Origin: Pseudomonas sp. MN1F
Lineage (GTDB): Bacteria > Pseudomonadota > Gammaproteobacteria > Pseudomonadales > Pseudomonadaceae
Assembly: GCF_009391885.1 (NCBI RefSeq)
Contig: NZ_VZII01000058.1
Location: 155,761 to 219,760 of the forward strand
Direction: 5' to 3'
DNA: 64,000 nt
Shown: positions 36,901-47,011 of the stretch, in pieces
Numbering within the stretch: position 1 is the first letter of the stretch
Layout: the number at the start of each line of letters is the position of its first letter
The notes under the pieces: model-generated
Databases searched by the model: none
The model's input: the letters and a program-made list of their open reading frames with translations, nothing else
What the model was told of the DNA's origin: nothing
Made by a program: the position numbers and the translations under genes

Positions 36901-39900
36901 GGATGGCCGCCTGCCGTTCGCCCAGCTGCTGGCCCAGGTGCGCGGCGCGACCCTCGACGCCCAGGCCAACCAGGACCTGCCCTTCGAGCAATTGCTCGAA
37001 GCCCTGCCCGACGCGCGTGAGCAGGGCCTGTTCCAGGTCATGTTCAACCACCAGCAGCGTGATCTTTCGGCGCTGCGCCGCCTGCCGGGCCTGCTCGCCG
37101 AAGAGCTGCCATGGCACAGCCGCGAAGCCAAGTTCGACCTGCAACTGCACAGCGAAGAGGACCACCAGGGCCGCCTGAGCCTGGCCTTCGACTACGCTGC
37201 CGAGCTGTTCGACGTCAGCACCGTCAAGCGCTTGGCCCAGCACCTGCTGGCGCTGCTTGAGCAAGTCTGCGCGCAACCGTTACTGCCGCTGGGCGACGTG
37301 CAACTGCTGGATGAGCAGGGGCGTCAGCAACTGCTCGCGTGGGGTGAGGCACCTGCGCCTGCCCCGCAGCGCCTGCTGGTCGAGCAGCTTAACGAACAGG
37401 CGCGCCTGACCCCGGAGCGCACCGCCCTGGTCTGGGAGGGTGGCAGCCTCGACTACGCCGAACTGCATCAGCAGGCCAACCGCCTGGCGCACTATCTGCG
37501 CGACAAAGGCGTCGGCCCCGACACTTGCGTGGCCATCGCGGTCGAGCGTTCGCCGCAACTGCTGGTTGGCTTGCTGGCGATCCTCAAGGCCGGCGGCGCC
37601 TATGTGCCGCTGGACGTCGACTACCCGGCCGAGCGCCTGGCCTACATGCTTGGCGACTGCCAGGCCAGCCTGCTGCTCAGCCATAGCAGCCGGCTCGGCA
37701 CGCTGGCGCAGGTCGACGGCGTCAGCGCCATCGCCCTCGACCAGCTGCACCTGGACAGCTGGCCAAGCCAGGCGCCGGGCCTGCACTTGCACGGCGACAA
37801 CCTGGCCTACGTGATCTACACCTCCGGCTCCACCGGCCAGCCGAAGGGCGTGGGCAACACCCATGCCGCCCTGGCCGAGCGCCTGCAGTGGATGCAGGCC
37901 CGCTATGCGCTGGATGAAAGTGACGTGCTGATGCAGAAGGCGCCGATCAGCTTCGACGTGTCGGTGTGGGAGTGCTTCTGGCCGTTGGTCACCGGCTGCA
38001 AGTTGGTGCTGGCCGGCCCCGGCGAGCACCGCGACCCGCAGCGCATCGCCGCGCTGGTGCAGCAGCATGGCGTGACCACGCTGCACTTCGTACCACCGCT
38101 GCTGCAGGTGTTCGTGCAGGAGCCGCTGGCCGCTGGTTGCAACAGCCTGCGCCGGCTGTTTTCGGGCGGCGAGGCGCTGCCATCGAACCTGCGTGACCGT
38201 GTGCTGCAGCTGCTGCCACAGGTGCAGTTGCACAATCGCTACGGCCCGACCGAAACCGCCATCAACGTTACCCACTGGCATTGCCAGGCAGACGATGGCG
38301 AGCGTTCGCCGATCGGTCGCCCGCTGGGCAACGTGCTCTGTCGGGTACTGGACGATGAGCTTGAACTGACCGCGCCTGGCGTACCGGGCGAGCTGTATCT
38401 TGGCGGTGCCGGCCTGGCCCGTGGCTACCTTGGCCGCCCCGGCCTGACCGCCGAACGTTTCGTGCCCCAGGCTGACGGCAACGGCGCACGCCTGTACCGC
38501 AGTGGCGACCGCGCCCGCTGGCAGGTGCAGAGTGAAGCCCTGGAATACCTCGGTCGCCTCGATCAGCAGGTCAAGGTGCGGGGTTTCCGCGTAGAGCCGG
38601 AAGAAGTGCAGGCGCGCCTGCTGGCTCAGCCGGGTGTCGAACAGGCACTGGTGCTGATTCACCAGGACGCGGTCGGTGCACAGCTGGTCGGTTACTACAG
38701 CGGCAGCGCACCTTCCGAAGTCTTGCTGGCCGCCTTGGCCAAGCAATTACCGGCGTACATGGTGCCGGCCCAACTGATCGGCCTGGAGCACGTGCCGCTG
38801 GGCCCGAGTGGCAAGGTCGACCGCAAGGCGCTGCCCGCACCGGTCTGGCAGCAGCGTGCCCATGTCGAGCCACAGACCGCGCTGCAGCAGCAGGTCGCGG
38901 CCATCTGGCGCGAAGTGCTGAACCTGCCGCAGGTCGGCTTGCACGACGACTTCTTCGCCCTCGGTGGCCACTCGCTGCTGGCCACCCAGATCGTCTCGCG
39001 CACCCGCCTGGCCTGTGATGTCGAGCTGCCGCTCAAGGTGCTGTTCGAGGCCAGCGAACTGGCCGCGTTCTGTGAGGAAATCGCCCGTATCCGCGCTGCC
39101 GGCGAGCGCAACCAGCAAGGTGAAATCGCCCGGGTTGACCGCCGCCAGGCCGTACCGCTGTCGTACTCGCAGCAGCGCATGTGGTTCCTCTGGCAGATGG
39201 AGCCGGGCAGCCCGGCCTACAACGTTGGCGGCATGGCGCGTTTACGTGGAACGCTGCATGTGGATGCCTTCGAACGCGCCCTGCAGGCGCTGATCGTGCG
39301 CCACGAGACCCTGCGTACCACCTTCCCCAGCATCGATGGCGTGCCGTACCAGTGCGTGGCCGACGACAGCGGGCTGCAACTGGACTGGCAGGACTTCACG
39401 GCCCTGCCGGCCGATCGCCGTCAGCAGCACTTGCAGCAACTGGCTGACGACCAGGCCCACCAGCCATTCGACCTGGAGCGCGGCCCGCTGCTGCGCGCCT
39501 GCCTGGTCAAGACCGAGGACCGTGAACACTACTTCGTGCTGACCCTGCACCACATCGTCACCGAAGGCTGGGCCATGGACATCTTCGCCCGCGAGCTGGG
39601 CGAGCTGTACGAAGCCTTCGTCGATGACCGCGAGTCGCCACTGGCGCCGCTGCCAGTGCAATACCTGGACTACAGCGTGTGGCAGCGGCAATGGCTGGAG
39701 AGCGGCGAGGGTGCACGCCAGCTGGCCTACTGGAAAGACCGCCTCGGCGATGAGCACCCGGTGCTGGCGCTGCCCGCCGACCGCCCGCGCCCGGCCGTGC
39801 AGAGCCACCGTGGCGAGCTCTACCGCTTCGACCTCGACCCGGCCCTGGTTGCCCGCGTGCATGCCTTCAACCACCAGCGTGGGCTGACCCTGTTCATGAC

Positions 39901-42900
39901 CATGACCGCCACGCTGGCCGCCTTGCTGCACCGCTACAGCGGCCAGCGTGACCTGCGCATCGGCGCGCCGGTGGCCAACCGTATCCGCCCGGAAAGCGAA
40001 GGCCTGATCGGCGCCTTCCTCAACACCCAGGTGCTGCGTTGCGAGCTGGACGGGCAAATGACCGCCGCCGCCTTGCTCGACCAGGTACGCCAGGCCGCCA
40101 TCGAAGGCCAGTCGCACCAGGACCTGCCGTTCGACCAACTGGTCGAGGCCCTGCAACCGCCACGCAGCAGCGCCTACAACCCGCTGTTTCAGGTGATGTG
40201 CAACGTGCAGCGCTGGGCCTTCCAGCAAAGCCGCCTATTGGCCGGCATGCAGGTGGATTACCTGGTCAACGACGCCAGCGCCACCAAGTTCGACCTGTAC
40301 CTGGAGGTCACCGACCTCGACGGCCGCCTGGGCTGCTGCCTGACCTACAGCCGCGACCTGTTCGACGAGCCGCGCATCGCGCGCATGGCCGAGCACTGGC
40401 AGCAGCTGTTGGTCGGCCTGCTCGACAACCCGCAGCTGCGCCTGTGCGAACTGCCGATGCTGGCCGATGCCGAGCAGCAGGTGCTGATCGGCCAATTGCA
40501 GGGCGAGCGGGACTTCGCCCTCGACCAGACGCTACATGGCTTGTTCGCCGCCCAGGCGGCACGCACGCCGACTGCAGGTGCGCTGACCTTTGCCGGCCAG
40601 CACATGAGCTACGCCGAGCTCGACCGGCAGGCCAACCGCCTGGCCCGTGCCCTGCGTGAGCGCGGGGTCGGCCCGCAGGTGCGGGTGGGCCTGGCGCTGG
40701 AGCGCTCGCTGGAGATGGTGGTCGGCCTGCTGGCCATTCTCAAGGCCGGTGGCGCCTATGTGCCGCTCGACCCGGAATACCCGCTCGACCGCCTGCGCTA
40801 CATGATCGAGGATAGCCGCATCGGCCTGCTGCTCAGCCAGCGTGTGTTGCTCGAAACCCTCGGTGAATTGCCTGACGGGGTGGCACGCTGGAGCCTGGAA
40901 GACGATGCCGCGAGCCTGTCGGCCTACAGCGATGCGCCGCTGGACAACCTCAACCTGCCGCAGCATCAGGCTTACCTGATCTACACCTCCGGCTCTACCG
41001 GCAAGCCCAAGGGCGTGGTGGTCAGCCACGGTGAAATCGCCATGCACTGCCAGGCCGTGATCGACGCCTTCGGCATGCGCAGCGATGACTGCGAGCTGCA
41101 CTTCTATTCGATCAACTTCGATGCCGCCAGCGAACGCTTGCTGGTACCGCTGCTGTGCGGCGCCCGTGTGGTGCTGCGTGCCCAGGGCCAATGGGGCGCC
41201 GAGGACATCTGCCAGCTGGTGCGCGAGCAGCAGGTCAGCGTGCTCGGCTTCACCCCTAGCTATGGCAGCCAGCTGGCCCAGTACCTGGCCGGGCAGGGGG
41301 AGCAGCTGCCGGTGCGGCTGGTGATCACCGGCGGCGAAGCGCTGACCGGCGAGCACCTGCAGCGTATTCGCCAGGCCTTTGCCCCGCAGCAGTTGTTCAA
41401 CGCCTATGGCCCCACCGAAACCGTGGTAATGCCGCTGGCCTGCCTGGCGCCGCAGGTGATGCCTGCCGACGCTGGCAGCGTGCCGATCGGCCGGGTGATC
41501 GGTGCTCGCACCGCCTACATTCTTGGCGAGGACCTGGCCCTGCTGCCGCAAGGCGGGATTGGTGAGCTCTACGTCGGCGGCGCCGGCCTGGCCCAGGGTT
41601 ACCATGACCGCCCAGGCCTGAGCGCCGAGCGGTTTGTCGCCGATCCGTTCAGCCGCGATGGTGGGCGCCTGTACCGTACAGGTGACCTGGTGCGCCTGCG
41701 TGCCGATGGCCTGGTGGAATACGTCGGCCGTGCCGACCAGCAGGTTAAGATCCGCGGCTTTCGCATCGAGCTGGGCGAAATCGAAAGCCGCTTGCAGGAA
41801 CATGCCGATGTCGACGAGGCGGTGGTGCTGGCCCTCGACCTGCCGGGTGGCAAGCAGCTGGTCGGTTACCTTGTTTGCCGGCAGGCCACTGCCGACAGCG
41901 AGGCTCAGTCCAGGCTGCGTGAAGCGGTCAAGGCCGATGCCCGTCAGCATTTGCCCGACTACATGGTGCCTGCGCACCTGGTACTGCTCGACCGCCTGCC
42001 GCTGATGGGCAACGGCAAGCTCGACCGCCGCGCACTGCCAGCGCCGGACCTGGAGCAGGCGCGCCAGCATTACCAGGCCCCGGCCAATGAGCTGGAGGCG
42101 CAGTTGGCGCAAGTCTGGCGTGAAGTGCTCAACACGTCCCGCGTGGGTGTACAGGACAACTTCTTCGAACTGGGCGGCGACTCGATCCTGTCGATTCAGG
42201 TGGTCAGCCGTGCGCGCCAGCTGGGCTTGCAGTTCACCCCGCGCGACCTGTTCCAGCACCAGACCATCCAGACCCTGGCTGCCGTGGTCAGCCGCAGCGT
42301 GGCGCCGAGCAGCATCGAGCAGGGCCCGCGCGAGGGGCGCAGCGGCCTCACGCCGATTCAGCACTGGTTCTTCGACAGTGGCGTGGTCCAGCCGCAGCAC
42401 TGGAACCAGGCAGTACTGCTGGAGGCGCGTCAGCCCCTGGACCGTGCCCCCCTTGAGCAGGCCCTGGCCGGGCTGGTGGCGCACCACGACAGCCTGCGCC
42501 TGCGCTTCACTCAAGGGCAGGCGGCCTTCGCTACGGTATCTGCCGAGCAACTGTTGTGGACTGCCACGGTCGCCGATTTCGACGGCTGCCAGGCGCTGTA
42601 TACCGACGTACAACGCAGCCTTGACCTGGAGCGCGGCCCACTGCTGCGTGCCTTGCTGGTCAGTGACGGGCAAGGTGCCCAGCGCCTGTTGCTGGCGATC
42701 CACCACCTGGTGGTCGATGGCGTGTCCTGGCGCGTGCTGCTCGAAGACCTGCAGGCGCTGTATCGCGGCCAGCCACTGGCGGCCAAGACCCACGCCATGG
42801 CCGACTGGGCCGCGCGCCTGGCCAGCTACGCCGGCAGCGATTCGCTGCGCGACGAACTGGGCTGGTGGCAAGGCCAGCTCGGCAGCGTGCGTCACGAGCT

Positions 42901-45900
42901 GCCATGCGATCACCCGCAAGGTGGCAACCTGCACCGGCATGCCGACACCCTGGCCATCGCCCTGGACGCGGAGCAGACCCGGCAGTTGCTGCAACAGGCA
43001 CCGGCGGCCTACCACACCCAGGTCAACGACCTGCTGCTGACCGCGCTGGCCCGCACCCTGTGCCGCTGGAGCGGTGATCAGGAAGTGCTGGTGCAGCTCG
43101 AAGGCCACGGCCGCGACGGCCTGTTCGAAGACATGGACCTGACCCGCAGCGTCGGCTGGTTCACCAATGCCTACCCGCTGCGCCTGAACCCGCAGGCTGG
43201 CGACGACGATGCTGCGCGTGCCACCTCGATCAAGCACATCAAGGAACAACTGCGTCAGGTGCCGCACAAGGGGCTGGGCTACGGCGTGCTGCGTTACCTG
43301 GGCGATGCTGCCAGCCGCGAAAGCATGGCGGCGCTGCCCCAGGCGCGCATCACCTTCAACTACCTGGGCCAGTTCGACCAGCAGTTCGACGAGGCCGCCT
43401 TGTTCCAGCCGCTGGATGCACCGGCAGGCCTGGCTCACGATCTGGATGCGCCGCTGCCGAACTGGCTCAGTATCGACGGCCAGGTCTTTGGCGGTGCCTT
43501 GCAACTGCGCTGGACCTACAGCCGTGAACGCTACGACACGCGGACCATCGCGCAGTTGGCCGAAGCCTATCGCCAGGAACTCCTGGCACTGGTCAGCCAC
43601 TGCCTGGTCGATGGCAACGGCAGCTTCACGCCCTCGGACTTCCCGCTGGCGCACCTGAGCCAGCAGCAGATCGACGCGCTGCCGGTTCCCGCCGCTCAGA
43701 TCGAAGACGTCTACCCGCTGACGCCGATGCAGGAGGGCATGCTCTTGCACACCCTGCTGGAGCCGGGCACCGGCCTGTACTACATGCAGGACCGCTACCG
43801 CATCAACAGCGCCCTCGACCCGCAACGTTTCGCCCAGGCCTGGCAGGCCGTGGTGGCGCGTCACGAAGCGCTGCGCGCCTCGTTCAGCTGGAACGCAGGC
43901 CAGACCATGCTGCAGATCATCCACAAGCCGGGCAACACGCCGCTGGACTATCAGGACTGGCGCGGCCTTGATGAAGCGGCCCAGGAGGCGCGCCTGCAAG
44001 CCCTGCACAAAGTGGAGCGGGAGGCAGGCTTTGCCCTGCTGCAGGAGGCGCCGTTCCACCTGCGCCTGGTGCGGGTTGATGACCAACGCTACTGGTTCAT
44101 GATGAGCAACCACCACATCCTCATCGATGCCTGGTGCCGTTCGTTGCTGATGCACGATTTCTTCGAGATCTACCAGGCCCTCGGCGAAGGCCGCCAGGCC
44201 CAGTTGCCGGTGCCGCCGCGCTACCGCGACTACATCGGTTGGCTGCAACGCCAGGACATGGACGAAGCGCGCAGTTGGTGGCAGGCCAACCTGGCCGGCT
44301 TCGAACGCGCCACGGCACTCCCCAGCGACCGCCCGCTGCGCAACGACCACACCGGTGACGGCATGGTGGTGGGCGACTGCTACACCCGCCTGGAGGTGAG
44401 CGACGGGGTGCGCCTGCGCGAACTGGCCCAGGCCCACCAGCTGACCATCAACACCTTCGCCCAGGCGGCCTGGGCGCTGGTGCTGGCGCGCTACAGCGGC
44501 GACCGCGACGTGGCCTTCGGCGTGACCGTGGCCGGGCGCCCGGTGAGCCTGCCGCAGATGCAACGCACCGTCGGCCTGTTCATCAACAGCATCGCCCTGC
44601 GCGTGCAATTGCCTGAGCCGGGCCAGCGCCGCAGCGTGCGCCAGTGGCTACAAGGCGTGCTGGAACGCAACATGGAGCTGCGCGAGTACGAGTACCTGCC
44701 GCTGGTGGCGATCCAGGAATGCAGCGAACTGCCCAAGGGCCAGCCACTGTTCAACAGCCTGTTCGTGTTCGAGAACGCCCCGGTGGAAACGGCGGTGCTC
44801 GACCATGCCCAGCACCTGAATGCCACTTCCGACTCGGGCCGTACCCACACCAACTTCCCGCTGACGGCGGTGTGCTATCCGGGCGATGACCTGGGCCTGC
44901 ACCTGTCATTCGACCAACGTTACTTCGACTACCCGACCGTCGAGCGCCTGCTGGCCGAGTTCAAGCGCCTGCTGCTGGCGCTGGTGCAAGGCTTTGCAGG
45001 GGAGGTGCGCGAGTTGCCGTTGCTGGGCGAGGACGAACAGCGCTTCCTGCTCGACGACTGCAACCGCACCGAGCACGCCTACCCGCTGGAGCAGAGCTAT
45101 GTGTCGCTGTTCGAAGCGCAGGTGGCTGCGCACCCTGAGCGAACCGTCGCCCGCTGCCTCGGCGCGTCTTATGACTACGCCGGGCTGAACTTGGCGGCCA
45201 ACCGTCTGGGCCATGCTTTGGTCGCCGCGGGCGTGGTCATCGACCAGCCGGTCGCCTTGCTGGCCGAACGGGGCTTGCCGTTGCTGGGCATGATCGTCGG
45301 CAGCTTCAAGGCGGGCGCCGGCTACCTGCCGCTGGACCCGGGGCTGCCGTCGGCGCGGCTGCAGCGCATCGTCGAACTCAGCCGCACGCCGGTACTGGTG
45401 TGCAGCGCGGCCTGTGCCGAGCAGGCGCGTCAGTTGCTGGATGAATTGGCAGGTGTGGCGCGGCCGCAGTTGCTGGTGTGGGAAGAGGTGCAGGGCAGCA
45501 GCATCGCCAGCCACAACCCAGGCATTCACAGTGGGCCGGACAACCTGGCCTACGTGATCTACACCTCCGGCTCCACCGGGCTGCCCAAGGGCGTGATGGT
45601 CGAGCAGCGCGGGATGCTCAACAATCAGCTGAGCAAGGTGCCGTACCTGGCCTTGAGCGAGCACGACGTGATCGCCCAGACCGCCTCGCAGAGCTTCGAC
45701 ATTTCGGTCTGGCAGTTCCTTGCCGCGCCGTTGTTCGGCGCCCGGCTGGAGATCGTGCCGAACGCCATCGCCCACGACCCGCAAGGCTTGCTGGCGCATG
45801 TGCAGGCCACTGGCATCACGGTGCTGGAAAGCGTGCCATCGCTGATCCAGGGCATGCTGGCCAACGATCATCAGGCGCTCGATGGCCTGCGCTGGATGTT

Positions 45901-46939
45901 GCCGACTGGCGAAGCGATGCCGCCGGAGCTGGCTGCGCAGTGGCTGCAGCGTTATCCGCAGATCGGCCTGGTCAATGCCTACGGGCCGGCGGAGTGCTCG
46001 GATGACGTGGCCTTCTTCCGCGTCGACATGGCCTCGACCCGCGGCAGCTACCTGCCGATTGGCACGCCGACCGACAACAATCGGCTGTACCTGTATGGCG
46101 AGGACCAGGCCCTGGTACCGCTGGGGGCGGTGGGTGAGGTGTGTGTGGCCGGCACTGGTGTCGGTCGCGGTTATGTCGGCGACCCGGTGCGCACGGCACT
46201 GGCCTTCATCCCGCACCCGCACGGGGCACCGGGCGAACGCCTGTACCGTACCGGTGACCTGGCGCGGCAGCGCCCGGACGGGGTGCTTGAGTATGTCGGG
46301 CGCATTGACCACCAGGTGAAGATCCGCGGTTACCGTATCGAGCTGGGCGAGATCGAGGCGCGCCTGCACGAGCAGGCCGAGATTCGCGATGCGGCGGTGG
46401 GGGTGCAGGAGGGGGCCAATGGCAAGCATCTGGTTGGCTACCTGGTGGCACACCAAGATGTGGTTGCCGACGCCGCGCTGCTGGAGCTGGTCAAGCAGCG
46501 CCTGCGTGCGGAGCTTCCGGAGTACATGGTGCCGCTGCACTGGGGCTGGTTCGCCAGCCTGCCGCACAACGCCAACGGCAAGCTTGATCGCAAGGCGTTG
46601 CCGGCCATCGAGATTGGTGGGCAGCACAGCCAGGACTACCTGGCGCCGCGAGATGAGCTGGAGGAGGTGCTGGCCGGTATCTGGGCCGATGTGCTCAAGG
46701 CCGAACGGGTCGGGGTGCATGACAACTTCTTCGAGCTGGGCGGGCATTCGCTGCTGGCCACGCAGATCGCCTCGCGGGTGCAGAAGCAGTTGCAGCTGAA
46801 CGTGCCGCTGCGGGCGATGTTCGAGTGCAGCACGGTGGAGGCGTTGGCCGAGTATGTGCGCGGGTTGCAGGGCAGCGAGGTGGATGAGGCGAAGGCTCAT
46901 CGGCTTAGTGATCTGATGGCTGAGCTGGAAGGGCTTTAA
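33998..46939 (+). CDS. pvdL: Pyoverdine chromophore NRPS PvdL
   Basis: PvdL starts the pyoverdine peptide (acyl-Glu-Tyr-Dab in characterised species). The 4313 residues read in this order. An acyl-AMP ligase spans about 1-585 and a carrier has Ser 615. C1 (HHIVADG, His 802), an A domain (about 1125-1610) and a carrier (Ser 1659) follow. C2 (HHIVTEG, His 1851), an A domain (about 2175-2690) and a carrier with GGDS (Ser 2729) come next. Then come an epimerase (HHLVVDG, His 2902), C3 (HHILIDA, His 3372), an A domain (about 3700-4190) and a carrier (Ser 4251). There is no thioesterase, so the chain passes to the next synthetase. The start giving MTDAFELPLSLVQ is chosen; 28 upstream codons overlap the promoter. 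Residue specificities are from the family, not read here. Confidence 0.97.
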   Translation: MTDAFELPLSLVQALAQRAAQTPDRIALRFLADAPGEQAVLSYRDLDARARTIAAALQARASFGERAVLLFPSGPDYVAAFFGCLYAGVIAVPAYPPESSRRHHQERLLSIIDDAEPRLLLTVGALHDSLQGLEALAGDHAPELLAVDALDPALAERWREPVLNAHDIAFLQYTSGSTALPKGVQVSHGNLVANEQLIRTGFGIDLNPDDVIVSWLPLYHDMGLIGGLLQPIFSGVPCVLMSPGYFLARPLRWLQAISEYGGTISGGPDFAYRLCSERVSDAALAGLDLSRWRVAYSGSEPIRQDSLATFADTFAACGFQPGSFFASYGLAEATLFVSGSRRGQGIGALELDSDAFAANRAETGKGSVLMSCGYPQPGHAVRIVEPQQLEVLGDNQVGEIWAGGPSIARGYWRNPEATARTFVERDGQTWLRTGDLGFMRDGEVFVTGRLKDMLIVRGQNLYPQDLEKTLEREVEVLRKGRVAVFAVDDQGEEGIGVAVEISRNVQKAVKPEALIKALRQVIADACRQAPAVVLLLNPGALPKTSSGKLQRSACRLRMNDGSLDCYARFPVAAGPVAETATGDDLQARIAGIWREVLKVEAVAVDDHFLLLGGNSIAATQVTARLADELGIALSLRALFEAPTLAEYSAAVAAILAEGAGEPTAITALHRGQALPQSLAQNRLWLTWQLEPQSAAYNIPAGLHLRGELDEPALEAAFQALVARHESLRTVFSEEDGQALQRVLPEQPFSLQRLDLEGLTPEQVALRREQEAQQPFDLTQGPLLRVTLVRLDDEDHQLWVTLHHIVADGWSLNILLDEFAKLYAARCQGQDAKLPALTLGYADYGSWQRQWLAEGESARQLAYWKSALGDALPVLDLYPDQPRSSQHQNRAARLKVKVPARLADALKGLAREQQASLFMVLLAAWQGLLHRYTGQGDIRVGVPNANRPRQETQGMVGFFINTQVLRAQLDGRLPFAQLLAQVRGATLDAQANQDLPFEQLLEALPDAREQGLFQVMFNHQQRDLSALRRLPGLLAEELPWHSREAKFDLQLHSEEDHQGRLSLAFDYAAELFDVSTVKRLAQHLLALLEQVCAQPLLPLGDVQLLDEQGRQQLLAWGEAPAPAPQRLLVEQLNEQARLTPERTALVWEGGSLDYAELHQQANRLAHYLRDKGVGPDTCVAIAVERSPQLLVGLLAILKAGGAYVPLDVDYPAERLAYMLGDCQASLLLSHSSRLGTLAQVDGVSAIALDQLHLDSWPSQAPGLHLHGDNLAYVIYTSGSTGQPKGVGNTHAALAERLQWMQARYALDESDVLMQKAPISFDVSVWECFWPLVTGCKLVLAGPGEHRDPQRIAALVQQHGVTTLHFVPPLLQVFVQEPLAAGCNSLRRLFSGGEALPSNLRDRVLQLLPQVQLHNRYGPTETAINVTHWHCQADDGERSPIGRPLGNVLCRVLDDELELTAPGVPGELYLGGAGLARGYLGRPGLTAERFVPQADGNGARLYRSGDRARWQVQSEALEYLGRLDQQVKVRGFRVEPEEVQARLLAQPGVEQALVLIHQDAVGAQLVGYYSGSAPSEVLLAALAKQLPAYMVPAQLIGLEHVPLGPSGKVDRKALPAPVWQQRAHVEPQTALQQQVAAIWREVLNLPQVGLHDDFFALGGHSLLATQIVSRTRLACDVELPLKVLFEASELAAFCEEIARIRAAGERNQQGEIARVDRRQAVPLSYSQQRMWFLWQMEPGSPAYNVGGMARLRGTLHVDAFERALQALIVRHETLRTTFPSIDGVPYQCVADDSGLQLDWQDFTALPADRRQQHLQQLADDQAHQPFDLERGPLLRACLVKTEDREHYFVLTLHHIVTEGWAMDIFARELGELYEAFVDDRESPLAPLPVQYLDYSVWQRQWLESGEGARQLAYWKDRLGDEHPVLALPADRPRPAVQSHRGELYRFDLDPALVARVHAFNHQRGLTLFMTMTATLAALLHRYSGQRDLRIGAPVANRIRPESEGLIGAFLNTQVLRCELDGQMTAAALLDQVRQAAIEGQSHQDLPFDQLVEALQPPRSSAYNPLFQVMCNVQRWAFQQSRLLAGMQVDYLVNDASATKFDLYLEVTDLDGRLGCCLTYSRDLFDEPRIARMAEHWQQLLVGLLDNPQLRLCELPMLADAEQQVLIGQLQGERDFALDQTLHGLFAAQAARTPTAGALTFAGQHMSYAELDRQANRLARALRERGVGPQVRVGLALERSLEMVVGLLAILKAGGAYVPLDPEYPLDRLRYMIEDSRIGLLLSQRVLLETLGELPDGVARWSLEDDAASLSAYSDAPLDNLNLPQHQAYLIYTSGSTGKPKGVVVSHGEIAMHCQAVIDAFGMRSDDCELHFYSINFDAASERLLVPLLCGARVVLRAQGQWGAEDICQLVREQQVSVLGFTPSYGSQLAQYLAGQGEQLPVRLVITGGEALTGEHLQRIRQAFAPQQLFNAYGPTETVVMPLACLAPQVMPADAGSVPIGRVIGARTAYILGEDLALLPQGGIGELYVGGAGLAQGYHDRPGLSAERFVADPFSRDGGRLYRTGDLVRLRADGLVEYVGRADQQVKIRGFRIELGEIESRLQEHADVDEAVVLALDLPGGKQLVGYLVCRQATADSEAQSRLREAVKADARQHLPDYMVPAHLVLLDRLPLMGNGKLDRRALPAPDLEQARQHYQAPANELEAQLAQVWREVLNTSRVGVQDNFFELGGDSILSIQVVSRARQLGLQFTPRDLFQHQTIQTLAAVVSRSVAPSSIEQGPREGRSGLTPIQHWFFDSGVVQPQHWNQAVLLEARQPLDRAPLEQALAGLVAHHDSLRLRFTQGQAAFATVSAEQLLWTATVADFDGCQALYTDVQRSLDLERGPLLRALLVSDGQGAQRLLLAIHHLVVDGVSWRVLLEDLQALYRGQPLAAKTHAMADWAARLASYAGSDSLRDELGWWQGQLGSVRHELPCDHPQGGNLHRHADTLAIALDAEQTRQLLQQAPAAYHTQVNDLLLTALARTLCRWSGDQEVLVQLEGHGRDGLFEDMDLTRSVGWFTNAYPLRLNPQAGDDDAARATSIKHIKEQLRQVPHKGLGYGVLRYLGDAASRESMAALPQARITFNYLGQFDQQFDEAALFQPLDAPAGLAHDLDAPLPNWLSIDGQVFGGALQLRWTYSRERYDTRTIAQLAEAYRQELLALVSHCLVDGNGSFTPSDFPLAHLSQQQIDALPVPAAQIEDVYPLTPMQEGMLLHTLLEPGTGLYYMQDRYRINSALDPQRFAQAWQAVVARHEALRASFSWNAGQTMLQIIHKPGNTPLDYQDWRGLDEAAQEARLQALHKVEREAGFALLQEAPFHLRLVRVDDQRYWFMMSNHHILIDAWCRSLLMHDFFEIYQALGEGRQAQLPVPPRYRDYIGWLQRQDMDEARSWWQANLAGFERATALPSDRPLRNDHTGDGMVVGDCYTRLEVSDGVRLRELAQAHQLTINTFAQAAWALVLARYSGDRDVAFGVTVAGRPVSLPQMQRTVGLFINSIALRVQLPEPGQRRSVRQWLQGVLERNMELREYEYLPLVAIQECSELPKGQPLFNSLFVFENAPVETAVLDHAQHLNATSDSGRTHTNFPLTAVCYPGDDLGLHLSFDQRYFDYPTVERLLAEFKRLLLALVQGFAGEVRELPLLGEDEQRFLLDDCNRTEHAYPLEQSYVSLFEAQVAAHPERTVARCLGASYDYAGLNLAANRLGHALVAAGVVIDQPVALLAERGLPLLGMIVGSFKAGAGYLPLDPGLPSARLQRIVELSRTPVLVCSAACAEQARQLLDELAGVARPQLLVWEEVQGSSIASHNPGIHSGPDNLAYVIYTSGSTGLPKGVMVEQRGMLNNQLSKVPYLALSEHDVIAQTASQSFDISVWQFLAAPLFGARLEIVPNAIAHDPQGLLAHVQATGITVLESVPSLIQGMLANDHQALDGLRWMLPTGEAMPPELAAQWLQRYPQIGLVNAYGPAECSDDVAFFRVDMASTRGSYLPIGTPTDNNRLYLYGEDQALVPLGAVGEVCVAGTGVGRGYVGDPVRTALAFIPHPHGAPGERLYRTGDLARQRPDGVLEYVGRIDHQVKIRGYRIELGEIEARLHEQAEIRDAAVGVQEGANGKHLVGYLVAHQDVVADAALLELVKQRLRAELPEYMVPLHWGWFASLPHNANGKLDRKALPAIEIGGQHSQDYLAPRDELEEVLAGIWADVLKAERVGVHDNFFELGGHSLLATQIASRVQKQLQLNVPLRAMFECSTVEALAEYVRGLQGSEVDEAKAHRLSDLMAELEGL

Positions 46940-46952
46940 GTTGATTGGCTAG

Positions 46953-47000
46953 CCTGTTCCGGCCCTTTCGCGGGTAAACCCGCGAAAGGGCCGGAACAGG
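46953..47000. terminator. Long perfect hairpin after pvdL
   Basis: A 22-bp perfect stem (46953-46974 with 46979-47000; arm begins CCTGTTCCGGCCC) encloses the loop TAAA. It sits between the pvdL stop and the dsbG remnant. It lacks a T-run but is strong enough to block or stabilise transcripts on both strands. Confidence 0.75.
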
Positions 47001-47011
47001 CAACCGAGGTA

